Positions 36,072 to 43,443 of a stretch of 45,892 nt of DNA are shown here, piece by piece (the stretch's first letter is position 1; the number at the start of each line of letters is the position of its first letter). The stretch lies in contig JAOUEV010000027.1 of NCBI GenBank assembly GCA_029858565.1, positions 1 to 45,892 on the forward strand, written 5' to 3'. The notes beneath the pieces were generated by a model. That model made no database searches. It was not told the DNA's origin and saw only the letters and a program-made list of their open reading frames with translations. The DNA is from Nitrospirota bacterium. Lineage in GTDB: Bacteria; Nitrospirota; UBA9217. A program made the position numbers and the translations under genes.

Positions 36072-36647
36072 ATGACATCAGAGGAAGTTCTGGATATCTA
36101 CAAAAAGACCGGCGCATTGCTGACCGGGCATTTCCTGCTGTCCTCGGGTCTGCACAGCGACCGGTATCTTCAGTCTGCGCTGGTGTTGCAGCAGCCTGAT
36201 ATAGCCTCGAAGCTTTGTTCCGCACTCGCCTCGCGGTTCAAGACCCTGGGAATTGAGGTGGTCATCGCGCCTGCGCTGGGAGGCGTTTTTGTCTCTCACG
36301 AGACCGCGCGGGCGCTCGGTGTGCGGGCGCTGTTCGCAGAACGAGTGAACGGAGAGCTCACCCTGCGCAGGGGATTTTCGATCAAGAACGGTGAACGCGT
36401 CCTGGTCGTTGAAGATGTGATTACCACGGGGAAATCGACCCGGGAAACCATCGAAGTGGTTAAACGGGCAGGAGGCGTTGTTGTGGCAGCGGGCTCGCTC
36501 ATTGACCGGTCCGGCGGCAAGGCAGCCCTCGGGGTTCCCTATGAATCTCTGGTAACGCTCGATGTCCCGTCCTACGAAACTGCTGATTGCCCGATGTGCA
36601 AATCGGGCAGCTCGCCCATAAAGCCCGGAAGCCGGGGGTTGGGGTAG
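36072..36647 (+). CDS. pyrE: Orotate phosphoribosyltransferase
   Basis: PyrE joins orotate to PRPP to make OMP. The 191 residues contain the PRPP-binding motif VLVVEDVITTGKST and the N-terminal TGHFLLSSGLHSDRY. The C-terminal CPMCKSG motif is typical of the thermophile/delta-type PyrE and may bind metal. The ATG at 36072 has GGAGGAG ten bases upstream. An earlier in-frame ATG at 36042 lies before that site. It follows pyrF by 49 bases, so the last two UMP steps are co-expressed. Confidence 0.97.
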   Translation: MTSEEVLDIYKKTGALLTGHFLLSSGLHSDRYLQSALVLQQPDIASKLCSALASRFKTLGIEVVIAPALGGVFVSHETARALGVRALFAERVNGELTLRRGFSIKNGERVLVVEDVITTGKSTRETIEVVKRAGGVVVAAGSLIDRSGGKAALGVPYESLVTLDVPSYETADCPMCKSGSSPIKPGSRGLG

Positions 36648-36716
36648 GTCCGGAAGTCCTTTCAGATGAAGGGCCGGGCAGCGGGGCATTCCGCAGAAAA
36701 CCGCAGAAAATCCTGC

Positions 36717-36745
36717 TTGACAAAGCGGACCTTTTCGTGTATCGT
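36717..36745 (+). promoter_or_regulatory. Orphan promoter in the pyrE-rpoD gap
   Basis: A perfect TTGACA (36717-36722) and TATCGT (36740-36745) are 17 bases apart. No reading frame with a ribosome binding site follows. The predicted start (near 36752) lies right before a bulged hairpin. Confidence 0.5.
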
Positions 36746-36756
36746 CTTCGACTTGT

Positions 36757-36791
36757 GGGTGCGAGAGTCGGTCTTTCCACGACCGGCACCC
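36757..36791 (+). ncRNA. Candidate structured RNA or leader in the pyrE-rpoD gap
   Basis: GGGTGC (36757-36762) pairs with GCACCC (36786-36791), and CGGTC (36769-36773) pairs with GACCG (36781-36785). The result is an 11-bp stem with a one-sided 6-base bulge and a 7-base loop. It lies 12 bases after the orphan -10 box, as the first structure of a predicted transcript. The rest of the 404-base gap shows no gene. It could be a small RNA or the long leader of rpoD; it matches no RNA family I recognise. Confidence 0.3.
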
Positions 36792-36982
36792 GTATCGCAC
36801 GCCTAGTTCCCATCCGTTCGTCCAAGAACTAAGGAACAAACGATACCAGAACCGTTCGGAGGATGAAATTCCCGGGCGCGTTCAGCGGTGAAGTAATCAA
36901 AGACGGAATGGCTCCTTATTAAAACAGGGGTATAATTTTCCGGCGCAGACCGGCATAGGCACCGGGATAAGCAATAAATCCT

Positions 36983-37010
36983 TTGACCTGTCCGGCGGTT
37001 TTGCTATACT
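36983..37010 (+). promoter_or_regulatory. Sigma70 promoter of rpoD
   Basis: TTGACC (36983-36988) and TATACT (37005-37010) are 16 bases apart. A second -10-like TATAAT lies at 37012-37017. The leader contains AAAGG nine bases before the ATG. The near-consensus sequence suits a housekeeping sigma gene that is read by its own product. Confidence 0.65.
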
Positions 37011-37051
37011 ATATAATAAAGGAACAGAACGACACTGAAAGGCAGCATATC

Positions 37052-38407
37052 ATGAGCAAAGCGACAATCACAGACGAGAAGAATAATTATCCCGAGGGAG
37101 TCACCGAAGGATTGATCGACGAGATGGCGGAGGAGCTTCTCGAAGAGGAAGAGGGAGAAGAGGCAGCTGCTGCCGAGGCCGCGGAAGCGCCCGAGGAAGT
37201 GGGCGGGGCAGACCTTGTCGACACCTACTTGAAGTCTGTCGGCAGATATCCCATGCTCAAGATCGAGGAGGAGCAGGAGTTCGTCCGCATGCTTGAGGAC
37301 GGGAAGGCTGCCCTCAAGGAGATCGCCCTGAGCTCCCCTCTGGCGATCCCGAGGATCGTTGCCTTGGGGCAAAGCATCAAGCTGGGGCAGGTGAAGGCCC
37401 AGGATGTGCTCCGCTATCCCGGTGAGTGGAACAACCTCTTTGAGGATGAGTTCATGAAACTCTACGTCAAGCTGAAACGGCAGCTTGGCAGGAACGACAT
37501 TGAGCGGGTGAACCAGACGATACGAGAAATGAGCCTGTCGTTCCGTGAAGTAGAGAAGATCATCAAGCGGATCGTATTTCTCGGGAAGCAGCTCGAGCGC
37601 GGACACGGAACCGAGGCTCTCAAACTTGGTTTTGAGGAGGATAGCCTCAAGGATCTGGTCAAACGCATCGAGCGCGAGGATGAAAAGGTAAAGTTCGCCA
37701 AGGACGAACTGATCAAGGCGAATCTTCGTCTTGTGGTTTCCATCGCCAAAAAGTATGTGAACAGGGGCTTGACGCTGCTCGATCTGATACAGGAAGGCAA
37801 TATCGGCTTGATGAAAGCCGCGGACCGGTATGAGTCGGGAAAGGGAACGAAGTTCAGCACCTACTCGACGTGGTGGATCCGTCAGCGTATCACGAGGGCT
37901 ATCCTGGATCAGGCCCGGACGATCCGTCTGCCAGTGCATCTCATCGAGGAAAGCACGCGTATCAGCCGTATCTACGCAAAGTTCATGCGGGAAAAAGGCC
38001 GCGAACCGTCCGCAGAGGAGGTTGCGCAGATCATGGGACTTTCCGTGGTCCGGGTCAACGAGATCCTGCGCGCCATCCAGGAACCGGTCTCCCTTGAAAC
38101 GCCGATCCTTTCCGAGGAGAAGGAACTCAAGGATGTGATCGTCGATGAGAAGGCAGCATCACCCTTCAAGACGCTGGAAAATAGCGAAGCATCCCATCGC
38201 ATCGAGCAGGTTCTTTCCTCGCTCACCGAGCGGGAGGAGAAGATCATACGCATGCGCTTCGGTATCGGTGTGGGAAGTGAACACACCCTGGAAGAGGTGG
38301 GAAAGTATTTCAACCTGACGCGTGAACGCATACGCCAGATCGAGATCAAGGCACTCAAGAAGCTGCGGCATCCGGCACGGAGCAAATTGCTTAAAGAGTA
38401 CGTATAG
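37052..38407 (+). CDS. rpoD: RpoD-type RNA polymerase sigma-70 factor
   Basis: The 451-residue sigma factor directs RNA polymerase to promoters. An acidic N-terminal region (ELLEEEEGEEAAAAEAAEA) replaces a full region 1.1. Region 1.2 begins DLVDTYLKSVGRYPML, and a non-conserved spacer follows. Region 2 is nearly complete (NLRLVVSIAKKYVNRGL, LIQEGNIGLMKAADRYE, KFSTYSTWWIRQRITRAI), region 3 has RTIRLPVHLIEE, and region 4.2 ends EEVGKYFNLTRERIRQIEIK. It is shorter than E. coli RpoD. The region 2 wording (GLTLLDLIQ, RQRITRAILDQ) is slightly unlike the classic primary sigma, so a second RpoD-like factor elsewhere in the genome cannot be excluded. The start at 37052 has AAAGG before it. Confidence 0.93.
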   Translation: MSKATITDEKNNYPEGVTEGLIDEMAEELLEEEEGEEAAAAEAAEAPEEVGGADLVDTYLKSVGRYPMLKIEEEQEFVRMLEDGKAALKEIALSSPLAIPRIVALGQSIKLGQVKAQDVLRYPGEWNNLFEDEFMKLYVKLKRQLGRNDIERVNQTIREMSLSFREVEKIIKRIVFLGKQLERGHGTEALKLGFEEDSLKDLVKRIEREDEKVKFAKDELIKANLRLVVSIAKKYVNRGLTLLDLIQEGNIGLMKAADRYESGKGTKFSTYSTWWIRQRITRAILDQARTIRLPVHLIEESTRISRIYAKFMREKGREPSAEEVAQIMGLSVVRVNEILRAIQEPVSLETPILSEEKELKDVIVDEKAASPFKTLENSEASHRIEQVLSSLTEREEKIIRMRFGIGVGSEHTLEEVGKYFNLTRERIRQIEIKALKKLRHPARSKLLKEYV

Positions 38408-38438
38408 GAAGTATAGAAAAGATGTAGGGGAATAAAAA

Positions 38439-38475
38439 AACGGGGAAGGCCTTTGGCCTTCCCCGTTCTGTTTTC
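38439..38475. terminator. Bidirectional terminator between rpoD and the reverse-strand genes
   Basis: A perfect 13-bp stem, AACGGGGAAGGCC (38439-38451) with GGCCTTCCCCGTT (38455-38467), has a TTT loop. TTCTGTTTT serves the forward strand, and the A-run at 38434-38440 serves the reverse strand. Confidence 0.92.
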
Positions 38476-38490
38476 AACCGTAATTCGTGC

Positions 38491-38937
38491 TCAGTCGTTC
38501 ATGGAGGGGATGAACTCCATGTCCGCGATGATTCGCGAGGCTTCGTCGATCTGGATACCGTCATGTTCGGGGTCGCAGATATAGGCTGCCAGGATCGCGC
38601 GCGTTCTATCGACGAGGAACCATATTCGCCAGTGAGCCGGTTCCTTTGTGTCCTTGAGGGTGTAATCGATAGCTGCGATCGCGTGGTCTCCCATGTCCTC
38701 GACGCGTATGGCCTCGCGCGGAAAAGGGATATCCCGGTCCTCAAGCGTATCCTCGATCATGACCGTGGCTTCCTCTGCGGGGGAGCGTTTGGTGTCCTCC
38801 CGTTCGATGAAGGATAGCTGGATCATTCCCGGCCAATTGTCCTTCTCCAAAAGAACGAAGCCCATCTCCTCGCGTTCGGTCCAGCTGTCAGGAAGGAAAA
38901 TATTGATCCACCGCTCGTAAGTTACTTTTTTGCCCAT
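38491..38937 (-). CDS. Hypothetical protein, about 148 aa
   Basis: A cytosolic-looking protein starting MGKKVTYERWINIFLPDSW. It shows alternating strands and helices (GFVLLEKDNWPGMIQLSFIE, in pieces; HAIAAIDYTLKD; WRIWFLVDRTRAILAAYICD) and ends EASRIIADMEFIPSMND. It may resemble small DUF3805-like or PsbP-like alpha/beta proteins, but I do not recognise the family. The start at 38937 is chosen because a TTGACT/TAGTAT promoter ends 10 bases before it; the in-frame ATG at 38949 overlaps that -10 box. Longer frames upstream are not supported. The gene shares a bidirectional terminator with rpoD. Confidence 0.78.
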   Translation of the reverse strand: MGKKVTYERWINIFLPDSWTEREEMGFVLLEKDNWPGMIQLSFIEREDTKRSPAEEATVMIEDTLEDRDIPFPREAIRVEDMGDHAIAAIDYTLKDTKEPAHWRIWFLVDRTRAILAAYICDPEHDGIQIDEASRIIADMEFIPSMND

Positions 38938-38947
38938 ACAGGGAATC

Positions 38948-38976
38948 ATACTAGCGGAGGCGGCTGAGCCAGTCAA
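38948..38976 (-). promoter_or_regulatory. Reverse-strand promoter with a leader of a few bases
   Basis: On the reverse strand TTGACT (38976-38971) and TAGTAT (38953-38948) are 17 bases apart. Ten bases separate the -10 box from the ATG at 38937, predicting a leader of about 4 bases. No Shine-Dalgarno sequence is present. Confidence 0.55.
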
Positions 38977-39008
38977 ATGAGTTTCGCAAATAGGCAGGAA
39001 AGATATGT

Positions 39009-39533
39009 TTATACGTAACCGAGGGACTCAAGGAGTTCAATGATCCGGTCCGCGTTCAACTCAGGCGGCTGTACGCCGTCAAGGACGATCTCGGGATGGT
39101 CTGGCGGTTCGTATTGTGACTGGATGCCGGGAACGGTCGCGGACCTGCCGGTCCGCGCATCAGCGTATATACCCTTGGGATCGCGGGCCATGCACAGTGC
39201 AAGGGGGCTGTTCACGTAAACTTCCACGAACCGGCTGATCGCGGATCGCGCATGGTCCCTGTAGCTTTTTCGGTTTGCCGTGGCGTCGAATATCACCGGA
39301 ACTCCATCATTGACAGCTGCTGCTCCAATATCGGCAAGCTGCCCGTAGAACCTGTCACGCTCATCATCACTGTATGTCGCTGCCGGGGTCAGGATCCTTC
39401 TCATCCGGTCCGACTCCAGTACGAGGGGGAAGATGTTCCTGCTGTTCAACTTCCTTATCAAGGCCGCTGCAATCGTGCTTTTGCCCGACGCGGGAAGCCC
39501 GGTGACCCATATGGCGAAAGCGTGTGTACTCAT
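39009..39533 (-). CDS. APS-kinase-like P-loop kinase
   Basis: A 174-residue P-loop kinase closest to adenylylsulfate kinase (CysC), which makes PAPS from APS. The Walker A is GLPASGKST (12-20). LESDRMRR stands where CysC has LDGDNVR. FDATANRKSYRDHAR and FVEVYVNSPLALCMARDPKGIY (in CysC, FIEVYVDTP and ERDPKGLY) follow. The changes near the substrate site leave APS as an uncertain substrate. Its ATG overlaps the stop of the upstream kinase gene in an ATGA, so the two are made together. No cysD, cysN or cysH is nearby, which also argues against a plain sulfate-assimilation role. Confidence 0.87.
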   Translation of the reverse strand: MSTHAFAIWVTGLPASGKSTIAAALIRKLNSRNIFPLVLESDRMRRILTPAATYSDDERDRFYGQLADIGAAAVNDGVPVIFDATANRKSYRDHARSAISRFVEVYVNSPLALCMARDPKGIYADARTGRSATVPGIQSQYEPPDHPEIVLDGVQPPELNADRIIELLESLGYV

Positions 39534-40618
39534 GGTCGCAAGTACCTGCTCACCGCGTTGTACTCGAACCGTGGCGTATCCAGAACGTTCAGAATGAAGG
39601 TGAAGATGCTTTTCCGGACGCCGTCGGGAAGGCGGGGGTACCAGACCGGGCTTGCGATCACCAGACCGCGCCACGCAAGGAAGGGCGCGGCAACCTCCAG
39701 GATTCCCCGGTCTCCTGTTCTCTCCAGATAATTTTCCCAGAACAGAAGGAACATCTTTTCGAACGAGCCGTCCAGCCTGCCGAAGCGTACCAGCGAGGAA
39801 AACAGGTAGTTTATGGTCATGCAGGTAACATCATCGGCCGCTTCACCCCATTCTCCCCGGGAGCGGTCAAGTACGGTGAAGTCCACGCCCTTGCGGAACA
39901 GGATGTTCCATGGGTGAAAGTCCCCGTGGACCTGACACAGGCGTTCTCCTCGGTCCTTGATTCGCCACCGCCAATCAACACAAGCGTGCTCGATCTTCTT
40001 GAGAAGGTCGCGGTCGATGAAGTCAAACTGTTCTGGATAGTTATCGGTCAATCCCATGATGCATTCGCCATGACCGATCAGATCCCGGATGCGCCGCCGG
40101 TATAATCCCGGCACATCCCGTCTGACCGCATGGATCGATGCAAGATAGTCGGATAGTGCCCGGACGCGATCCATGTCCTCAGCTGTTGCCGCGCCGGTCT
40201 CGCGTATCCGATCCAGGTCATGGAAGTATCCGGACCCTTCAACGAATTCGGTCAGCAGAAAGAACTCCCGGGCCGCGCCGGTGGACACCATTTCTCCCGA
40301 TTCCAGGAATGCGCCGTTGTCAAGGGATCGGACATGGCGGGGGAGCCGGTTGAATGCCCCGTGTTCCCACAGGATCGCCTGGGCGCGATCGGCGAAGTGA
40401 TCGTGTCCGAACGACGAAGGGGACATGGTCTCAAGTACGGCATGTTTAAGCGATCCGCCTGCCTCATATTCGATGAACAGGGGTGCTCCGTATCCGTATT
40501 CCTTGAGGTCACCGGCAAGCTCCTGCTTGCCGTGCTCGGAGATGGATATGACCTTTACGGGCTGATTCAGCAGCCGTTCAAGATACCGCTTGACCGCATC
40601 GTTGGTGACCGCCGGCAT
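39530..40618 (-). CDS. APH-fold phosphotransferase
   Basis: A 362-residue protein of the aminoglycoside phosphotransferase/choline kinase fold. The catalytic loop CQVHGDFHPWNIL holds Asp233 and Asn238, and the metal-binding Asp251 lies in VLDRSRGEWG. The N-terminal part has a plausible nucleotide lobe (FIEYEAGGSLKHAVLET, in pieces). The substrate is unknown; most chromosomal members are small-molecule kinases rather than drug-resistance genes. AAGGAG lies close before the ATG. It overlaps the APS-kinase-like gene by 4 bases. In other bacteria, proteins fuse an APH-like domain to an ATP-binding P-loop kinase domain, and this pair looks like the unfused version. Confidence 0.9.
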   Translation of the reverse strand: MPAVTNDAVKRYLERLLNQPVKVISISEHGKQELAGDLKEYGYGAPLFIEYEAGGSLKHAVLETMSPSSFGHDHFADRAQAILWEHGAFNRLPRHVRSLDNGAFLESGEMVSTGAAREFFLLTEFVEGSGYFHDLDRIRETGAATAEDMDRVRALSDYLASIHAVRRDVPGLYRRRIRDLIGHGECIMGLTDNYPEQFDFIDRDLLKKIEHACVDWRWRIKDRGERLCQVHGDFHPWNILFRKGVDFTVLDRSRGEWGEAADDVTCMTINYLFSSLVRFGRLDGSFEKMFLLFWENYLERTGDRGILEVAAPFLAWRGLVIASPVWYPRLPDGVRKSIFTFILNVLDTPRFEYNAVSRYLRP

Positions 40619-40713
40619 GGGATCTCCTTGTGCGCCGCCCTGTGACAGTACAGATCGCTCTACTGCAATTATTACACAGACCGGGGCAGCTTGGGGAGGA
40701 AAGGGACAGGAAC

Positions 40714-41709
40714 CTAGTTCGCGCCGATGCGTTTCAGTGATGACTCCGGTGATTCGAGGGGCGGGCCTGCGGTGAATGTTTCTTCGTTGAAACGGATCTT
40801 CCGCATCATCCCGGAGATCTTTTTGCTGTAGGTGACGATGAGGCGTCCGGCGAGTATCTTCATCTCCTCTGTTGGAGCGCCGGTCAGGATCGCGGCAGGT
40901 CCCATAAAATCGAACGGCTCCAGCAGATGGTAGCCCGGAGAAGCGATCTCGGCCAGCACCTCATTCTCCCTGCGGTCCCTGCCGAGAACGATGCGCACGC
41001 CTGGAGAGACCTTGAAATGGCGGCCAACGGTCAGGAGGCGGATATCGAGCGGTATCACGCGTTCCTGTTCCTGAAAAAGGTCACGGAGCTTTTCGGAGAA
41101 GTTCTCGTCGGTAAGCAGGCAGCCGCCGGCGGGCGCTGAAAATCCCCGGATGCCGAATCGTTCGGCAAGTTTGAACTGCGCTGTTCTGCCCCTGCCGCTG
41201 AACCCGAGCAAGCGGCTGCGCTCGACAAGGCCGTCCAGCTCGGCCTGCGTGGGCGGCATCACCAGAGCGGAGAGGGGACGCAGGATGCGTCCGCGGAGTC
41301 CGGAATCCCGTTCGATGACATTGAGCGTGTCCCGTCGCTGCGACATGGGGCGCTGGCCCAGCACTTCGCCGGTGATGATGAACGGGGACCCGAGTTCCTC
41401 CATCACCGATCTTGCCTTCTGCAGCATGAAGATCTTGCAGTCAATGCAGGGATTGATGTTCTTTCCATACCCGTGACGGGGATCCCTGATCAGGTCGATG
41501 TATTCCTGACCAAGGTCGATGATCCTGAGCGCGATGCCGGTCTCCTCCGACACCCGCGCTGCGTGAGTGTTCTGTTCATGGCCGAAGGCCTTGGAAAAGG
41601 CTGAGGTGAAGTAGAGACCGGTCACCTCATAGCCCTGGTCCATCACCACGCGCGCCGCCAGAATGCTGTCGAGCCCTCCCGAGATAAGTGCCACTGCTTT
41701 GCGCGCCAC
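40714..41709 (-). CDS. PP-loop tRNA thiolation-type protein with NFACT-like C-terminus
   Basis: The 331-residue protein starts with the PP-loop SGGLDS (residues 10-15) of adenylating, sulfur-inserting enzymes. A CxxC at Cys88/Cys91 (NPCIDCKIF) and the family phrase GEVLGQRPMSQRRDTLN follow. The C-terminal half, with LLTVGRHFKVSPGVRIVLGRD, resembles the NFACT RNA-binding domain (DUF814). Similar proteins are often annotated as ThiI- or MnmA-like tRNA thiouridylases. The exact nucleoside is unknown. The start is GTG at 41709 with AAGGAGG ideally placed, and the promoter is 25 bases upstream. It is divergent from pheS. Confidence 0.86.
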   Translation of the reverse strand: MARKAVALISGGLDSILAARVVMDQGYEVTGLYFTSAFSKAFGHEQNTHAARVSEETGIALRIIDLGQEYIDLIRDPRHGYGKNINPCIDCKIFMLQKARSVMEELGSPFIITGEVLGQRPMSQRRDTLNVIERDSGLRGRILRPLSALVMPPTQAELDGLVERSRLLGFSGRGRTAQFKLAERFGIRGFSAPAGGCLLTDENFSEKLRDLFQEQERVIPLDIRLLTVGRHFKVSPGVRIVLGRDRRENEVLAEIASPGYHLLEPFDFMGPAAILTGAPTEEMKILAGRLIVTYSKKISGMMRKIRFNEETFTAGPPLESPESSLKRIGAN

Positions 41710-41734
41710 ACAGTCCTCCTTGCGAACTCCGGTG

Positions 41735-41764
41735 ATAATACCCGTTCATCGCCGCTCGGCGCAA
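41735..41764 (-). promoter_or_regulatory. Reverse-strand promoter of the PP-loop gene
   Basis: On the reverse strand TTGCGC (41764-41759) and TATTAT (41740-41735) are 18 bases apart. The leader holds AAGGAGG before the GTG start. Confidence 0.45.
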
Positions 41765-41823
41765 GACCGAATCAGGCGCACGACCTATACGGCCGGATGG
41801 CTCCGCATTGAGCACCATTTTTC

Positions 41824-41852
41824 TTGACAAAACCGGTTGTTCACCGTAATCT
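41824..41852 (+). promoter_or_regulatory. Sigma70 promoter of pheST with a very short leader
   Basis: A perfect TTGACA (41824-41829) and TAATCT (41847-41852) are 17 bases apart. The ATG at 41867 lies 14 bases after the -10 box, so the leader is about 8 bases (CCGCACGTACC region) with no Shine-Dalgarno sequence. No room exists for a T-box or leader-peptide attenuator. Confidence 0.6.
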
Positions 41853-41866
41853 GAGCCGCACGTACC

Positions 41867-43435
41867 ATGGATATCTCCTCGCTGAATAAACTGTTCGAAA
41901 GCCTCCATCCGCTCGAGAACAAATTCCTTCTGACCTTTGCCCAGGGCGACCTTTTGACCGCACCGCGGGTCATCGAACTGTCAGGCCTTGACGAGTCGCG
42001 CCTTGACATGGCATCGGGCTGGCTTGTATCGAAGGGGCTGCTCTCGGTCACCGAGGAACCGGGTGTCTCCCTGGTGACGCTCACCGAGACCGGTTCTGAA
42101 TACCGCGATAAGGGCACTCCGGAGCAGCGCATCATCAGGGCGCTCCAGGAGGGAAAACAGTTCTCGGTCAAGGATATCATCCAGACCTGGGGCATGGATC
42201 CCTCGGAGGTCAGCTCCGCCACCGGCAGCCTCAAGGCGAGCGGCGTGATCCGGATCGTCCAGGGCGGCATTCTGGAACTCGTCACCGGTGCGGACCTGCG
42301 TGCATACGAATACCTTGGAACGGTGATCTCCGAGGTGGGCAGCGGTACCTCTCTCGTGCTTTCCAGTCTTACGCCGGACAAACAGGAACTGGTCCAGGCC
42401 AATTTCCACAAGCGCGGCAAAGGGAAGGGCATCTTCCGCATCACGGAAAAGAAGAACCGCACTTTTTCCCTCACCGAGGCCGGCAAGGAGATCCTGCGGC
42501 TCCTGCGGGAACGCGGAGCCGTGACCGAGGAGGCCTCGGCACTCACCCCGGACATGCTGAAACAGGGGACCTGGAAGAACGTCCGGTTCCGTTCCTACAA
42601 TATTTCGCTGAACCCTCCCCGCACCAGCATCGGCAGGAAGCATCCCTACCGGGAGTTCCTCGATTACGTGAAGTATCAGTTCGTGAGCATGGGATTCCAG
42701 GAGATGCGCGGTCCGCTCGTGGAGAACGAGTTCTGGGACATGGACGCGCTCTTCATGCCCCAGTTCCATCCCGCCCGGAACATCCACGATGTCTATTTCG
42801 TAAAAGATCCGTCCCACGCAAAGGAGATCGAAGCGCCCTTTGGCAGGCAGGTCGCTGCAGCGCATCGTGACGGCGGCAGGACCGGGTCCACGGGCTGGCG
42901 CTATCAGTTCGATTTCGAACGCACGCGGCGGCTGATCCTCCGGAGCCAGGGCACGGCGGTCTCGGCGCGCACGCTCGCGTCAGGTCCCAAAGTGCCGGGC
43001 AAATATTTTTCCATTGCACGGTGCTTCCGTTATGACGCCGTTGATGCGACCCATGCGCCTGATTTCAACCAGGTGGAGGGGATTGTGCTGGGCGAGGACA
43101 TCAATTTCCGGACCCTCCTCGGTCTTCTGAAGCTCTTTGGACAGGAGATCGCCAAAGCTGAAGAGTTCCAGTTCCGGCCGGCCTATTTCCCTTTCACCGA
43201 ACCGTCGGTGGAACTGCATGTGAAGCATCCGAAGCTGGGCTGGATGGAGCTTGGCGGCGCGGGGATCTTCCGGCCCGAGGTGACGCTGCCGCTGGGCGTT
43301 GATGTCCCGGTCATTGCCTGGGGCCTGGGTCTGGACCGCATGGCCATGGTGGCCCTGGGCATCCAGGACATCCGCGACCTGTTCTCGCGGGACCTTGATT
43401 TTGTAAGGACGAAAAAGATCAAACTCGGCCAATAG
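41867..43435 (+). CDS. pheS: Phenylalanyl-tRNA synthetase alpha subunit, archaeal/eukaryotic type
   Basis: The alpha subunit holds the class II catalytic core that charges tRNA-Phe. At 522 residues it is far longer than the usual bacterial PheS (about 330-350). Residues 1-215 are three winged-helix-like modules (LFESLHPLENKFLLTFAQG, EQRIIRALQEGKQFSVKDI and FSLTEAGKEILRLLRE, all shown in part), as in archaeal and cytosolic eukaryotic PheRS. The catalytic core has motif 1 near YKYQFV..GFQEMRGPLVE, motif 2 at about 381-405 (FSIARCFRYDAVDATHAPDF) and motif 3 at 486-495 (GLGLDRMAMV). pheT follows after 8 bases. Confidence 0.96.
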   Translation: MDISSLNKLFESLHPLENKFLLTFAQGDLLTAPRVIELSGLDESRLDMASGWLVSKGLLSVTEEPGVSLVTLTETGSEYRDKGTPEQRIIRALQEGKQFSVKDIIQTWGMDPSEVSSATGSLKASGVIRIVQGGILELVTGADLRAYEYLGTVISEVGSGTSLVLSSLTPDKQELVQANFHKRGKGKGIFRITEKKNRTFSLTEAGKEILRLLRERGAVTEEASALTPDMLKQGTWKNVRFRSYNISLNPPRTSIGRKHPYREFLDYVKYQFVSMGFQEMRGPLVENEFWDMDALFMPQFHPARNIHDVYFVKDPSHAKEIEAPFGRQVAAAHRDGGRTGSTGWRYQFDFERTRRLILRSQGTAVSARTLASGPKVPGKYFSIARCFRYDAVDATHAPDFNQVEGIVLGEDINFRTLLGLLKLFGQEIAKAEEFQFRPAYFPFTEPSVELHVKHPKLGWMELGGAGIFRPEVTLPLGVDVPVIAWGLGLDRMAMVALGIQDIRDLFSRDLDFVRTKKIKLGQ

Positions 43436-43443
43436 ACGAAACA

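Noticed and set aside
39009-39533. Firm naming as cysC
   Set aside because: The substrate-site motif differs and no sulfate-assimilation genes are nearby.
40714-41709. Firm naming as thiI or mnmA
   Set aside because: The PP-loop and CxxC fit the wider family, but THUMP and rhodanese domains are missing and the C-terminus is NFACT-like.
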